Notes under the pieces: generated by a model | The model's database searches: none | Told to the model about the DNA's origin: nothing | Seen by the model: only the letters and a program-made list of their open reading frames with translations | Position numbers and translations under genes: made by a program | NCBI RefSeq assembly: GCF_001456955.1 | Contig: NZ_KQ758475.1 | Location: forward strand, 62,001 to 126,000 | Source of the DNA: Microbacterium enclense | GTDB taxonomy: Bacteria; Actinomycetota; Actinomycetes; Actinomycetales; Microbacteriaceae | Direction of reading: 5' to 3' | DNA: 64,000 nt | In this document: piece after piece, positions 35,966-44,774 of the stretch | Layout of the letters: each line of letters begins with the position of its first letter | Numbering within the stretch: position 1 is the first letter of the stretch

Positions 35966-35991
35966 TTAGCACGACTAATGAGTTAGGCTAA
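35966..35991 (+). promoter_or_regulatory. MarR autoregulatory operator candidate
   Basis: TTAGCACGACTAA (35966-35978) and TTAGGCTAA (35983-35991) are two TTAG/CTAA inverted repeats directly upstream of the MarR gene, in an AT-rich island. They resemble the perfect palindrome before the second transporter gene at 37920. Confidence 0.55.
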
Positions 35992-36002
35992 GAAACAGGA
36001 AC

Positions 36003-36464
36003 ATGAACGACCGCGTCGACGAATCCCCCCTCACCGACAACAGTCATGATTTCAGCGCCGCAGCTTCCGAGCTGCGCATGGCGACGTTCCGACTGGCTCG
36101 CCGCCTCCGGGCCCAGCGAGCCGTCGACACCATGAGCGACGGGCAGTTTGCCGTCCTCGCCGCCCTCACGGTGCATGGCGCGCACACGCTCGGCCAACTG
36201 GCCGATCGTGAGCGCGTCACCGCGCCGTCGATGAACCGCACGGTGTCGCTCCTCGAAGAAGCCGGCTACATCACACGCATTCCGGATGCCGCCGACCGCC
36301 GCCGCGTCAGCATCGACCTCACCGACTTCGGTCGCACGATCGTCGACGAGACCGTCCGCCGGCGCGACGCCTTCGTCGAGGAGGCGCTGGCCGAACTCAC
36401 TCCCGACGAACGCGACACCCTGGCCCGCGCGGCCCTGATCATGAGGAAGGTGGCCGACAGGTGA
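36003..36464 (+). CDS. MarR-family transcriptional regulator
   Basis: A 153-aa dimeric winged-helix repressor of the multiple-antibiotic-resistance type. The wHTH spans about residues 45-115 (TLGQLADRERVTAPSMNRTVSLLEEAGYITR, with the wing DAADRRRVSIDLT). It overlaps the following transporter gene as GTGA at 36461-36464, so the regulator and pump are co-transcribed and coupled. AGGA lies only 3 nt before the ATG. Palindromes upstream suggest autoregulation by a small aromatic ligand or drug, as is usual for this family. Confidence 0.93.
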   Translation: MNDRVDESPLTDNSHDFSAAASELRMATFRLARRLRAQRAVDTMSDGQFAVLAALTVHGAHTLGQLADRERVTAPSMNRTVSLLEEAGYITRIPDAADRRRVSIDLTDFGRTIVDETVRRRDAFVEEALAELTPDERDTLARAALIMRKVADR

Positions 36465-37834
36465 GCTCCCCGATGTTCCGGTCGCTGTCGATCTTCAACT
36501 ACCGCGTCTGGTTCATCGGAGCCCTCGTCTCCAACGTCGGCGCCTGGATGCAGGCCACCGCCCAGAACTGGGTGGTGCTCACGCAGCTCACCGATAACGA
36601 CGCCGCCGCCATGGGCGTCACCATGGCCCTGCAATTCGCGCCCCCGCTGCTGCTGGTCGGGGTCACCGGCTGGGTGGCCGACCGGTTCGACCGTCGGCGG
36701 CTCATCATGTGCACGCAGGGCGCCCTGCTGCTGCTGGCCCTCGCCCTCGGCATCCTGCTTCTGACCGGCACGATGACGCTGCCGCTCATGTACGGCTTCG
36801 CACTGGCGCTCGGGGTCGCCACCGCGTTCGACAACCCGGCGCGCCAGGCCTTCGTCTCCGATCTGGTGTCGCAGGAGAACGCCTCCAACGCGGTCGCCTT
36901 GAACGCCGCCTCGTTCAACACCGCCCGCCTCATCGGTCCCGCCGTCGCCGGCGTCATGATCGTGCTCATCGGCACCGGGTGGGTCTTCCTCGTCAACGCC
37001 GTGACGTTCCTCGCGATGCTCGGGGCGCTGCTGATCATGCGCCCGCACGAACTCGTGGCCCGCGTCCGGCGGGCGGGGCCCGCTCGTCTCGCCGACGGCT
37101 TCCGTTACGTCGCGCGCCGCCCCGACCTGGTCGTCATCTTCGTCATGGTGTTCCTTCTGGGCGCCTTCGGCATGAACTTCCCGATCTTCGCCTCCACCAT
37201 GGCGCTCGAGTTCGGTCGCGGCGCCGACGGCTTCGGGCTGCTCAGCTCCTTCGTCGCGATCGGCTCCCTCGCCGGAGCCCTCCTCGCCGCGCGCCGGGAA
37301 CGCGCGCGCATGCGCGTGGTGATCGTGGGCACGGGCGGGTTCGCCGTGGCATCCGCCCTGTCGGTGCTCGCGCCCGGCTACGAGACGTACGCCGCCACCC
37401 TCGTGCTGACCGGCTTCTGCGTGGTCACGACCCTCACCACCGCCAACGGGTACGTGCAGACGACGACCGATCCGGCGCTGCGCGGACGGGTGATCGCGCT
37501 GTACATGGCGATCCTGCTCGGCGGCACCCCCGTCGGCGCCCCGATCGTCGGCGCCGTGGCGGCGGAGTTCGGCCCGCGCACGGCCATCGGACTCGCCGCC
37601 GTGGTCGCCCTGATCGCGTGCGCGATCGGCGCCTCGTGGACCCTCGCGTCGGGCCGAGTGCACCGCCACGAGACGAAGCGGTTCCGCCTGACCGTCGACG
37701 AGACGCGGCCCCTGCCGACGATCCCGCCCGAGCCCGAGGACTTCAGCGACGAGATCGCCGGCACGACCCCAATCCCCCTCCCGCCGGGCGAGCGCGCTCC
37801 GCGCCCGGTGCACCGCCCTCGACACGGCGCCTGA
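36461..37834 (+). CDS. MFS transporter, EntS/DHA3-like
   Basis: A 457-aa major-facilitator exporter with about twelve helices and the MFS motif A-like GWVADRFDRRRLI after helix 2. The NPARQAFVSDLV and ENASNAVALNAASFNTARLIGP stretches are typical of the EntS/MFS_3 subfamily, which exports siderophores, macrolides or other natural products. The C terminus ends in a long Pro/Glu/Arg-rich cytosolic tail. The GTG at 36461 is fixed by the overlap with the MarR stop. Cargo unknown; co-transcription with MarR suggests inducible efflux. Confidence 0.92.
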   Translation: MSSPMFRSLSIFNYRVWFIGALVSNVGAWMQATAQNWVVLTQLTDNDAAAMGVTMALQFAPPLLLVGVTGWVADRFDRRRLIMCTQGALLLLALALGILLLTGTMTLPLMYGFALALGVATAFDNPARQAFVSDLVSQENASNAVALNAASFNTARLIGPAVAGVMIVLIGTGWVFLVNAVTFLAMLGALLIMRPHELVARVRRAGPARLADGFRYVARRPDLVVIFVMVFLLGAFGMNFPIFASTMALEFGRGADGFGLLSSFVAIGSLAGALLAARRERARMRVVIVGTGGFAVASALSVLAPGYETYAATLVLTGFCVVTTLTTANGYVQTTTDPALRGRVIALYMAILLGGTPVGAPIVGAVAAEFGPRTAIGLAAVVALIACAIGASWTLASGRVHRHETKRFRLTVDETRPLPTIPPEPEDFSDEIAGTTPIPLPPGERAPRPVHRPRHGA

Positions 37835-37919
37835 GCGACGTCGAAGTCGGTCCGCATCGGCGGATCGCGACTCGAATTCGGTCGACCGCCCTGTCGCCGA
37901 CCTCTCCCCCTTTTCCCCA

Positions 37920-37940
37920 ATAGCTAGATAAGCTAGCTAT
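37920..37940 (+). promoter_or_regulatory. Perfect operator palindrome abutting the DHA2 transporter start
   Basis: ATAGCTAG and CTAGCTAT form a perfect 8-bp inverted repeat with a 5-bp spacer, ending one base before the ATG at 37941. It contains TAAGCT (37929-37934), 6 nt before the ATG, so operator, -10 box and start site overlap and the mRNA would be leaderless. The MarR product at 36003 is the obvious candidate ligand. Confidence 0.75.
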
Positions 37941-39551
37941 ATGACCGAGAATCAGCTGCCCCGCCGCTGGGCGGGACTCGTCTTCATCAGCATCGCCGTC
38001 TCGCTGATCATCGTCGATTCGACGATCGTCAACGTCGCCGTGCCCTCGATCGTCGAGGAGCTGGATATCTCATCGACCGAGGTGCAGTGGGTGCAGGAGG
38101 CCTACACCCTCGTCTTCGCGTCGTTCCTGCTCGTCTTCGGCAGCCTGGCCGACCGCTTCGGGCGCCGACGACTCCTGCTCACGGGCGTCGTCGTCTTCGG
38201 CGCCGCCTCCATCGCCGCGGCCGTCGCCCCCACCGGCGGGCTGCTGATCCTGGCCCGGCTCGTGCAGGGCGTGGGCGGGGCGATGATCCTGCCGACGACC
38301 CTGTCGATCATCAACGCCACCTTCCGCGGCCGCGAGCGCGGCATCGCCTTCGCCGTCTGGGGCTCGACGATCGGTGGGATGGCCGCGGTCGGACCCCTGC
38401 TCGGCGGGTGGCTGACGACCGCCTTCTCGTGGCGGTGGGCGTTCGGCATCAACATCCCCCTCGGCGTCGTCATCGTGATCGGGGTCGTGCTGACCGTCGC
38501 CGAATCGCGCAGCGACCGGGTGGAACGCATCGACGGCATCGGCGCCCTGCTGTCGGTGCTCACGATGGCGCCCCTCGTCTTCGGCCTCATCGAAGGCCGC
38601 ACCTACGGGTGGTGGACGGTCGACACCGTCCCCACGATCGGCGCCTGGACGTGGCCCTTCGCCCTCTCCCCCGTGCCCGTCGCCTTCGCGCTGGCCGTGA
38701 TCGGCCTCGCCGCGTTCATCGCGTGGGGCATCGCCCGTCAGAGACGGGGCCGCTCGACGCTCCTGGCGTTCGACCTGTTCGGCATCACCTCGTTCCGCAA
38801 CGGCAACATCGCCGCCGCCGTCGTCTCGCTCGGCGAGTTCGGCATCATCCTCGCCCTGCCGCTGTGGCTGCAGTTCGTCGTGGGCTTCGACGCCCTGCAG
38901 ACGGGACTGCTGCTGCTCTCCCTCGCGATCGGCTCGTTCGTCGCGAGCGGCGTCGCGGGCGCACTGAGCGGCAAGGTCGCCCCGGTCTGGGTCGTACGCG
39001 GTGGCCTGCTGGCCGAGGTCGTCGGCGTGGCGGGCGTGGCCGTCACCATCGCGCCGGATGCCGCGTGGGGACCGCTCGTGCCCTCCCTCTTCGTCTACGG
39101 ACTCGGCGTCGGACTCGCCACCGCCCAGCTGACGGGGGTCGTACTGGCCGACGTGCCACCGGCCGCGAGCGGCCAGGCGTCGGGCACCCAATCGACGTCT
39201 CGTCAGCTGGGCGCCGCGCTGGGCGTGGCGATCCTCGGCACCGTGCTGTTCTCGACCACGGCGGGGGTGTTGGCATCCGCTCTCGACGATCGCGGGATCC
39301 CCGCGGCTCAGCGCGATCAGGTCGTCTCGCAGGTCGTCGACAGTGCCGGTGCCGCCATCGCGGGCCTGGCGGCGTCTCCCGACACGCGGGATCTGGCGAC
39401 CGACGCCCGCGAAGCGTTCAGCGACGGCACCCGCGCCGCGGCGTTCACCGCCGCCGCGTTCCTGACGCTGGGTCTCGCCTCGACGCTCACGCTCGGTGCG
39501 GGCGCGGCGCGGCGCGAGCCGCACGCGGCGAGCACCGGCGAAACGGTCTGA
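37941..39551 (+). CDS. MFS transporter, DHA2 (EmrB/QacA) family
   Basis: A 536-aa drug:H+ antiporter with about fourteen helices. Motifs include DSTIVNVAVPSI in helix 1, the motif-A loop SLADRFGRRRLLL after helix 2 and VQGVGGAMILPTTLSIINATF. Such pumps expel cationic drugs and antibiotics. No ribosome-binding site precedes the ATG; the palindrome and -10 box sit there instead. It lies 106 bp behind the first MFS gene but has its own promoter/operator, so one MarR protein may control two exporters. Confidence 0.93.
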   Translation: MTENQLPRRWAGLVFISIAVSLIIVDSTIVNVAVPSIVEELDISSTEVQWVQEAYTLVFASFLLVFGSLADRFGRRRLLLTGVVVFGAASIAAAVAPTGGLLILARLVQGVGGAMILPTTLSIINATFRGRERGIAFAVWGSTIGGMAAVGPLLGGWLTTAFSWRWAFGINIPLGVVIVIGVVLTVAESRSDRVERIDGIGALLSVLTMAPLVFGLIEGRTYGWWTVDTVPTIGAWTWPFALSPVPVAFALAVIGLAAFIAWGIARQRRGRSTLLAFDLFGITSFRNGNIAAAVVSLGEFGIILALPLWLQFVVGFDALQTGLLLLSLAIGSFVASGVAGALSGKVAPVWVVRGGLLAEVVGVAGVAVTIAPDAAWGPLVPSLFVYGLGVGLATAQLTGVVLADVPPAASGQASGTQSTSRQLGAALGVAILGTVLFSTTAGVLASALDDRGIPAAQRDQVVSQVVDSAGAAIAGLAASPDTRDLATDAREAFSDGTRAAAFTAAAFLTLGLASTLTLGAGAARREPHAASTGETV

Positions 39552-39694
39552 AACCCCTCGGGCGGCCGCCGCGATGCGCGCGGGCGGCCGCCCGGCGACG
39601 GCGTCGCGCGGGCTCCTCGAGCTGCACGACCTCGGCTGCGGGCGCACGGAGCGTGCGCGTCGCAGAGCCTGCGCGGCTCCCGGGCAGCCGCCGC

Positions 39695-40972
39695 CTACAC
39701 CCGGGTGTCGACCGCCGAGCCGTCCACCGGCACCAGCCGCGTGAGCTGCGTCACGTGCCGCGGCTCGAGCTCGTCGAGCGACGACACCCCGAGCAGGGTC
39801 ATCGTGCGTTCGATCTCGCTGCGCAGGATCGCGATCGTGCGATCGACACCCTGCCGGCCACCGGCCATCAGGCCGTAGAGGTAGGCCCGGCCGATGAGGG
39901 TGAACTTCGCACCGAGGGCGATGGATGCCACGATGTCGGCGCCGTTCATGATGCCGGTGTCGACCATGACCGTCGCATCCTTCCCGACCTCGCGCACGAC
40001 CTTCGGCAGCAGGTGGAACGGGATCGGCGCGCGGTCGAGTTGGCGGCCGCCGTGGTTGGACAGCACGATGCCGTCGACGCCCTGATCGACCAGGCGGGCG
40101 GCATCCTGAACGTTCTGCACGCCCTTGACGACGATCTTGCCGGGCCACATGCCGCGGATGACGTCGAGGTCGTCGTAGCTGATCGTCGGATCCATCGCGG
40201 CGTTCAGCAGCTCCCCGACGGTGCCGCCGGTGGTGCTGAGCGAGGCGAACTCGAGCTTGGGCGTGGTGAGGAAGTCGTACCACCACCAGGGCCGCGGGAT
40301 CGCGTTGACGATCGTGCCGACCGTCAGCTGCGGCGGGATCGAGAACCCGTTGCGCTTGTCGCGCAGACGCGCGCCCGCGATGGGGGTGTCGACGGTGAAC
40401 TGCAGCGTGTCGAACCCCGCCTTCGCCGCGCGCTCCACCAGGCCGTACGAGATGTCGCGGTCCTTCATGACGTAGAGCTGGAACCAGTTCCTCCCGGGTA
40501 TCGGCCCCTGAGGCTCGCGAAGGGTGGCCGCCTTGACGTCCTCGATCGAGGTCGTCCCCAGGGTCGACAGGGTGAACGGGATGCCGGCGGCCGCCGCCGC
40601 GGACGCTCCGGCGGTCTCGCCCTCGGTCTGCATGAGACGGGTGAACCCGGTGGGCGCGATGCCGAACGGCAGGGCCGAGGGACCGCCGAGGATCTCGCAC
40701 GAGGTGTCGACGTCGGCCGCGGGACGCAGGATGTCGGGGTGGAACTCAACGTCCTCGAACGCGCGGCGGGCGCGGTCGAGCGACAGCTCGCCCTCGGCCG
40801 CGCCATCGGTGTAGTCGAAGGCCGCTTTGGGGGTGCGCCGCTTCGCGATCGCGCGAAGGTCGCCGATCGTCAGCGCAGCGTCGAGACGGCGCTTTCGCGC
40901 GTCGAGCTCGGGCTTCTTGAACTGCATGAGCTCGAGGAGCTCGCCGACCTTGGGGAGCTGGCGCTGAACCAT
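39695..40972 (-). CDS. lldD: FMN-dependent L-lactate dehydrogenase / alpha-hydroxy-acid oxidase
   Basis: A 425-aa flavoenzyme oxidising L-lactate to pyruvate at the membrane face, or a related 2-hydroxy acid. The FMN TIM-barrel covers about 45-410; the active-site SNHGGRQLD contains the catalytic His and Arg, and [20 protein letters not shown] and GRAYLYGL bind the FMN phosphate. Length exceeds the usual ~380 by an N-terminal segment. The ATG at 40972 is chosen over GTG at 41002 because the operator at 40988-41004 overlaps the latter. That operator suggests control by a GntR-family LldR-type regulator, not in the window. Confidence 0.88.
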   Translation of the reverse strand: MVQRQLPKVGELLELMQFKKPELDARKRRLDAALTIGDLRAIAKRRTPKAAFDYTDGAAEGELSLDRARRAFEDVEFHPDILRPAADVDTSCEILGGPSALPFGIAPTGFTRLMQTEGETAGASAAAAAGIPFTLSTLGTTSIEDVKAATLREPQGPIPGRNWFQLYVMKDRDISYGLVERAAKAGFDTLQFTVDTPIAGARLRDKRNGFSIPPQLTVGTIVNAIPRPWWWYDFLTTPKLEFASLSTTGGTVGELLNAAMDPTISYDDLDVIRGMWPGKIVVKGVQNVQDAARLVDQGVDGIVLSNHGGRQLDRAPIPFHLLPKVVREVGKDATVMVDTGIMNGADIVASIALGAKFTLIGRAYLYGLMAGGRQGVDRTIAILRSEIERTMTLLGVSSLDELEPRHVTQLTRLVPVDGSAVDTRV

Positions 40973-40987
40973 GGGGTTCTCACTTTC

Positions 40988-41004
40988 ATGTGGTCTGACC
41001 ACAT
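40988..41004. promoter_or_regulatory. GntR/FadR-type operator upstream of lldD
   Basis: ATGTGGTC-T-GACCACAT is a perfect palindrome with 8-bp arms, 15 nt before the lldD start. The core TGGTCTGACCA fits the TNGTNNNACNA consensus recognised by FadR-subfamily GntR regulators, including corynebacterial LldR. Lactate-responsive repression is the natural inference. Confidence 0.75.
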
Positions 41005-41029
41005 CGTAGAACCCCCCGCAGGCTGCCCG

Positions 41030-41875
41030 CTACGTCTCGCGCGTGATGGTGACCTTCACTTTGAGGTTGCTCCGGCCCGGACCCGCGTACACACCGCGCA
41101 GCGGCGGCACGTCGTTGTAGTCGCGGCCCCGGCCCACCAGCACGTGGCGGTCGCCGATCTCGATGTTGTTCGTCGGGTCGAAGCCCTGCCAGTCGCCGGC
41201 GAACCACTCCACCCACGCGTGCGACTCCCCGGTCACCGCCTCGCCGACCTCGGCGGAGGGCCTGGGGTGCAGATACCCCGACACGTACCGGGCCGGGATG
41301 CCGACCTCGCGAAGCGCCCCGATGGCGATGTGCGCGATGTCCTGACACACGCCCTTGCGCGCCTCCCACGCGTCGACGGCGGTCGAATGCACGCCGGTCA
41401 CGCCCTGCATGTAGTCGATGGCGTCGCCGATGGCCTCGGCGATGGCGTGGGCCGCGGGGCCCGGACGATCGTGCTGCGCGGCGATCGAGCGCGCGAGCTC
41501 GGCGACCTCCGGGTGCGGAACCGTGCGACGCGTCTGCGTCAGCTGCTCGACCGTCGCGATCGAGCGGGCGGACTCCGCGGCCAACTGCTCCCACGTGATG
41601 TCGCTGTGCTCGATCGGTCGCGGACGCACCTCGACGAGCGACCGCGCCGTGATCATGAGCGCCGAGTGCGGCGACAGCACGTCGAAGGCCGCGACCCGCG
41701 TGCCGAAGTAGTCGACGTACTGGTTGACCGACGTCGACGGTTCGATGTCGAGCGACGAGCTCAGCACGAACTGGCTCTCCGTCGAGTGCGGGAGCATGCG
41801 GGCCTCGTTGTACGACGCCGAGACGTCGCCCGGATAGACGAAACCGGTCTGGTGCTCGATGCGCAGACGCTTCAT
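41030..41875 (-). CDS. Transglutaminase-like family protein
   Basis: A 281-aa protein with an N-terminal beta domain (MKRLRIEHQTGFVYPGDVSASYNEARML) and a transglutaminase/protease-like core. The catalytic Cys is in WEARKGVCQDIAHIAIGALRE, the His in ESHAWVEWFAGDWQGFDPTNN and the Asp in the same segment. It belongs to the conserved trio with alpha-E and circularly permuted ATP-grasp proteins, thought to make or modify a peptide, product unknown. It follows the alpha-E gene with a 97-bp gap carrying the TGAGCC repeat. Confidence 0.9.
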   Translation of the reverse strand: MKRLRIEHQTGFVYPGDVSASYNEARMLPHSTESQFVLSSSLDIEPSTSVNQYVDYFGTRVAAFDVLSPHSALMITARSLVEVRPRPIEHSDITWEQLAAESARSIATVEQLTQTRRTVPHPEVAELARSIAAQHDRPGPAAHAIAEAIGDAIDYMQGVTGVHSTAVDAWEARKGVCQDIAHIAIGALREVGIPARYVSGYLHPRPSAEVGEAVTGESHAWVEWFAGDWQGFDPTNNIEIGDRHVLVGRGRDYNDVPPLRGVYAGPGRSNLKVKVTITRET

Positions 41876-41914
41876 CGCACGTTCCCTTCACCCTGGCGTC
41901 GCGCCGAGGGTCCC

Positions 41915-41972
41915 TGAGCCTGTCGAAGGGGTTGGTGAGCCCGTCGAAGGGGTTGGTGAGCCCGTCGAACCA
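41915..41972. repeat. 21-bp tandem TGAGCCCGTCGAAGGGGTTGG repeat (two full copies plus a partial)
   Basis: Two 21-bp units (41915-41935, 41936-41956) and a partial third ending in the alpha-E stop. The core TGAGCCTGTCGAAGGG is the widely dispersed CCCTTCGACAGGCTCA sequence found in many bacterial genomes. It inserts at the end of the alpha-E gene and separates it from the transglutaminase gene. Confidence 0.85.
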
Positions 41973-42905
41973 TCATGAGATCTCCCCGATCCAGCTCGGC
42001 TCGGCCTGCGTCGGGAAGAAGCGCGATCGGATGGCCTCCGACGCCTCGCGCGTCACCGTCTGCACGCGCTGCATGTGCTCCGGCAGATCGGTGAGCACGT
42101 CGCTGACCGGGCGATACTCCAGATCGTTGCGGATCTGACCGAGGGCGCGCAGCACGGTGTTGGAGTGCCCGACGCGATCGGCGCGGGGGTCGATCGCGCT
42201 CATGCAGTCCTCGGCGCGCTGGATCGAGTAGATGATCGAGCGCGGGAACAGGCGGTCGAGCAGCAGGAACTCGGCCGCATTGCGCGCGCTCGGCATCCCG
42301 CGATACGTGCGCAGGTAGGCCTCGTACGCGCCGCAGGAGCGCAGGATCGTCGTCCACGACGGACCCGACACCTCCGTCAGCGACCGCGTGGCCAGAAGGC
42401 GCGCCGTCATGTCGGTGCGCTCGATGCTGCGGCCCAGCGTGAAGAACTGCCACGCCTCGTCGCGGTTCGTCGAGGAGTCGACGATGCCGATGGCCAGGGC
42501 CGCGCGCTCGCGCACCCACTGGAAGAACTCGTGCACCTTGTCGGTCTGCAACCGCCGCGGCATGCGGGAGTTCGTGGTGTTGAGGATCTCCCACAGCTCG
42601 GTCGAGACGATCTCGCGCGCCCGGCGGGCGTTCTCACGCGCCGCCGTGAGCGAGTAGGCGATGCTCGACGGGTTCATGCGGTCGACGGCGAGGCGGGCGA
42701 GCACGTCGTCGCGACGCACCGTGTCGACGTTCTCGGGCCAGGCCGAGCCCATGACGCTCAGCAACGACCGGCAGGCGGTGTCCTCGTCGATCCAAGGGTC
42801 TTCGAGAAGCAGCTGCAGGTGCACGTCGAGGATGCGGGCGGTCCCGTCGCTGCGCTCGATGTACCGCCCGATCCAGAACAGCGATTCCGCGATGCGGCTC
42901 AGCAT
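41973..42905 (-). CDS. Alpha-E domain protein
   Basis: A 310-aa all-helical protein starting MLSRIAESLFWIGRYIERSD, the diagnostic start of the alpha-E (DUF403) family. Other family features are TNRDEAWQFFTLGRSIERTD and FLLLDRLFPRSIIYS. Its role is unknown; it always accompanies a circularly permuted ATP-grasp protein and a transglutaminase. Its ATG overlaps the ATP-grasp stop by 7 bp, giving coupled translation. Confidence 0.9.
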   Translation of the reverse strand: MLSRIAESLFWIGRYIERSDGTARILDVHLQLLLEDPWIDEDTACRSLLSVMGSAWPENVDTVRRDDVLARLAVDRMNPSSIAYSLTAARENARRAREIVSTELWEILNTTNSRMPRRLQTDKVHEFFQWVRERAALAIGIVDSSTNRDEAWQFFTLGRSIERTDMTARLLATRSLTEVSGPSWTTILRSCGAYEAYLRTYRGMPSARNAAEFLLLDRLFPRSIIYSIQRAEDCMSAIDPRADRVGHSNTVLRALGQIRNDLEYRPVSDVLTDLPEHMQRVQTVTREASEAIRSRFFPTQAEPSWIGEIS

Positions 42906-44668
42906 GAGCCGACCTCCTCGGTCACCGAGCTCGCGGACGGGTCGGGGACCCGCTCGCGGGTCTGCTGCTGCTGCTCGGCCTGCGGACCGTGCTGCACCCC
43001 GGCATCCTGTTGCTGCTGCTCCTGCTGCTCCTTGCCCGAACGCGATTCGCTCGGCCGCGGGTCACGCGGGGAGGTGGCGGGCGCGGGCTGCCCGTCGTAG
43101 ATGATCGGGATGGCCTCGGTCACCGCCGCCTGGTCGGCGACGAGTCCCGAGACGCCGTTGCCCTGGCCGTACTCGACGTGCGAGGGCGCGGCGCCGCCGA
43201 TCACCCACGTGTCCTTCGAACCGCCGCCCTGGCTGGAGTTCACCACGAGCTGCCCCTCGGGCAGCGCCACGCGCGTGAGGCCGCCGGGCAGCACCCAGAT
43301 GTCGTCGCCGTCGTTGACGGCGAACGGACGCAGGTCGGCGTGGCGGGGTCGCATCCCGTCTTCGACCAGCGTGGGGATGGTCGAGAGCATGACGACGGGC
43401 TGGGCGATCCAGCCGCGCGGGTCGGCGAGCAGGCGCTTGCGCAGCTGCTCGAGCTCGGCCGGCGAGGCGTCGGGGCCCACCACGAGCCCCTTGCCACCGG
43501 AGCCGTCGACGGGCTTGACCACGAGCTCGGGCAGCCGGTCGAGCACCTCTTCGAGGGCGCCCGGGTCTTCGAGGCGCCAGGTGTCGACGTTCTTGAGGAT
43601 CGGCTCCTCGGCGAGGTAGTACCGGATGAGGTCGGGCACGTAGGTGTAGAGCAGCTTGTCGTCGGCGACCCCGTTGCCCACGGCGTTGGCGATCGTGACG
43701 TTGCCCAGGCGCGCGGCGAGCATGAGGCCGGGCGCACCCAGCATTGAGTCGGCGCGGAACTGCAGCGGGTCGAGGAAGTCGTCGTCGACACGGCGGTAGA
43801 TGACGTCGACGCGCTGCGGGCCGCGGGTCGTGCGCATGAACACCTTGCCGCCGATGCACAGCAGGTCGCGGCCCTCGACCAGCTCGACGCCCATGAGGCG
43901 TGCGAGCAGCGTGTGCTCGAAGTACGCCGAGTTGTAGACGCCCGGGGTGAGCACGACGATGTTCGGGTCGTCGATGCCGGGCGGGGCCGACGCGCGCAGG
44001 GCGGCGAGGAGCTTGTTCGGGTAGTCGCCGACGGGCCGCACGCGCATCGAGACGAACAGCTCCGGCAGCGTCTGGGCCATGACGCGGCGGTTCGAGATGA
44101 CGTACGAGACGCCCGAGGGCACACGCACGTTGTCTTCGAGCACGCGCATCTCGCCGTGCTCGTCGCGGATCAGGTCGATGCCCGACACCTGGATGCGCAC
44201 GCCGTTGGCGCTGCGGATGCCGGCGGCCTGGCGGTAGAAGTACTGCGACGACGAGATCAGCCCCGCGGGCAGGATGCCGTCGCGCACGCAGTGCTGGTTG
44301 CCGTACGCGTCGTCGAGGAACGCCTCGAGTGCCTTGACGCGCTGCTTCACGCCGGCCTCGATGCGCGACCACTCGTCGTACGCGATGACGCGCGGCACGG
44401 CATCCAGGGGGAAGGGCCGCTCCTCGCCCGCGAAGTCGAACGTCACGCCCTGCGCCAGGTACGAGCTCGCGAGCGACTCGGTGCGTCCGCGCAGCTCCTC
44501 CTGGGTCATCTGCGCGAGCGTCTGGTACAGCTCCCGGTACGCCGCGCGAGAGGGTGCGGCTTCGCCCGGACTCACCGGGACACCGAACATCTCGTCGAAC
44601 GCCGGGACGCCGGATGCGGTCTTGCGCGGCGCCAGCGTGGAGCCGTAACCGTCGAACAGGTCACCCAT
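42899..44668 (-). CDS. Circularly permuted type-2 ATP-grasp protein
   Basis: A 589-aa ATP-grasp enzyme of the permuted type-2 family (DUF404/DUF407), predicted to ligate a carboxylate to an amine using ATP. Seen motifs include RVLEDNVRVPSGVSYVISNR, VVLTPGVYNSAYFEHTLLAR, VKPVDGSGGKGLVVGP and WIAQPVV. The C-terminal ~60 residues are Pro/Gln-rich low complexity, ending in EEVGSC. It heads the leftward trio. The ATG at 44668 has TAGAGT 6 nt upstream (44675-44680) and no ribosome-binding site, so it is probably leaderless. Confidence 0.92.
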   Translation of the reverse strand: MGDLFDGYGSTLAPRKTASGVPAFDEMFGVPVSPGEAAPSRAAYRELYQTLAQMTQEELRGRTESLASSYLAQGVTFDFAGEERPFPLDAVPRVIAYDEWSRIEAGVKQRVKALEAFLDDAYGNQHCVRDGILPAGLISSSQYFYRQAAGIRSANGVRIQVSGIDLIRDEHGEMRVLEDNVRVPSGVSYVISNRRVMAQTLPELFVSMRVRPVGDYPNKLLAALRASAPPGIDDPNIVVLTPGVYNSAYFEHTLLARLMGVELVEGRDLLCIGGKVFMRTTRGPQRVDVIYRRVDDDFLDPLQFRADSMLGAPGLMLAARLGNVTIANAVGNGVADDKLLYTYVPDLIRYYLAEEPILKNVDTWRLEDPGALEEVLDRLPELVVKPVDGSGGKGLVVGPDASPAELEQLRKRLLADPRGWIAQPVVMLSTIPTLVEDGMRPRHADLRPFAVNDGDDIWVLPGGLTRVALPEGQLVVNSSQGGGSKDTWVIGGAAPSHVEYGQGNGVSGLVADQAAVTEAIPIIYDGQPAPATSPRDPRPSESRSGKEQQEQQQQDAGVQHGPQAEQQQQTRERVPDPSASSVTEEVGSC

Positions 44669-44774
44669 GCGACGACTCTACTCAGCGCCGTGTTGCCGCC
44701 ACGTTTCCCGGGCGGCGATCCCGGCGGATGGATAGAGTGACGCTCACCTCGCCGCCACGACCAAGGGTGCCTCC

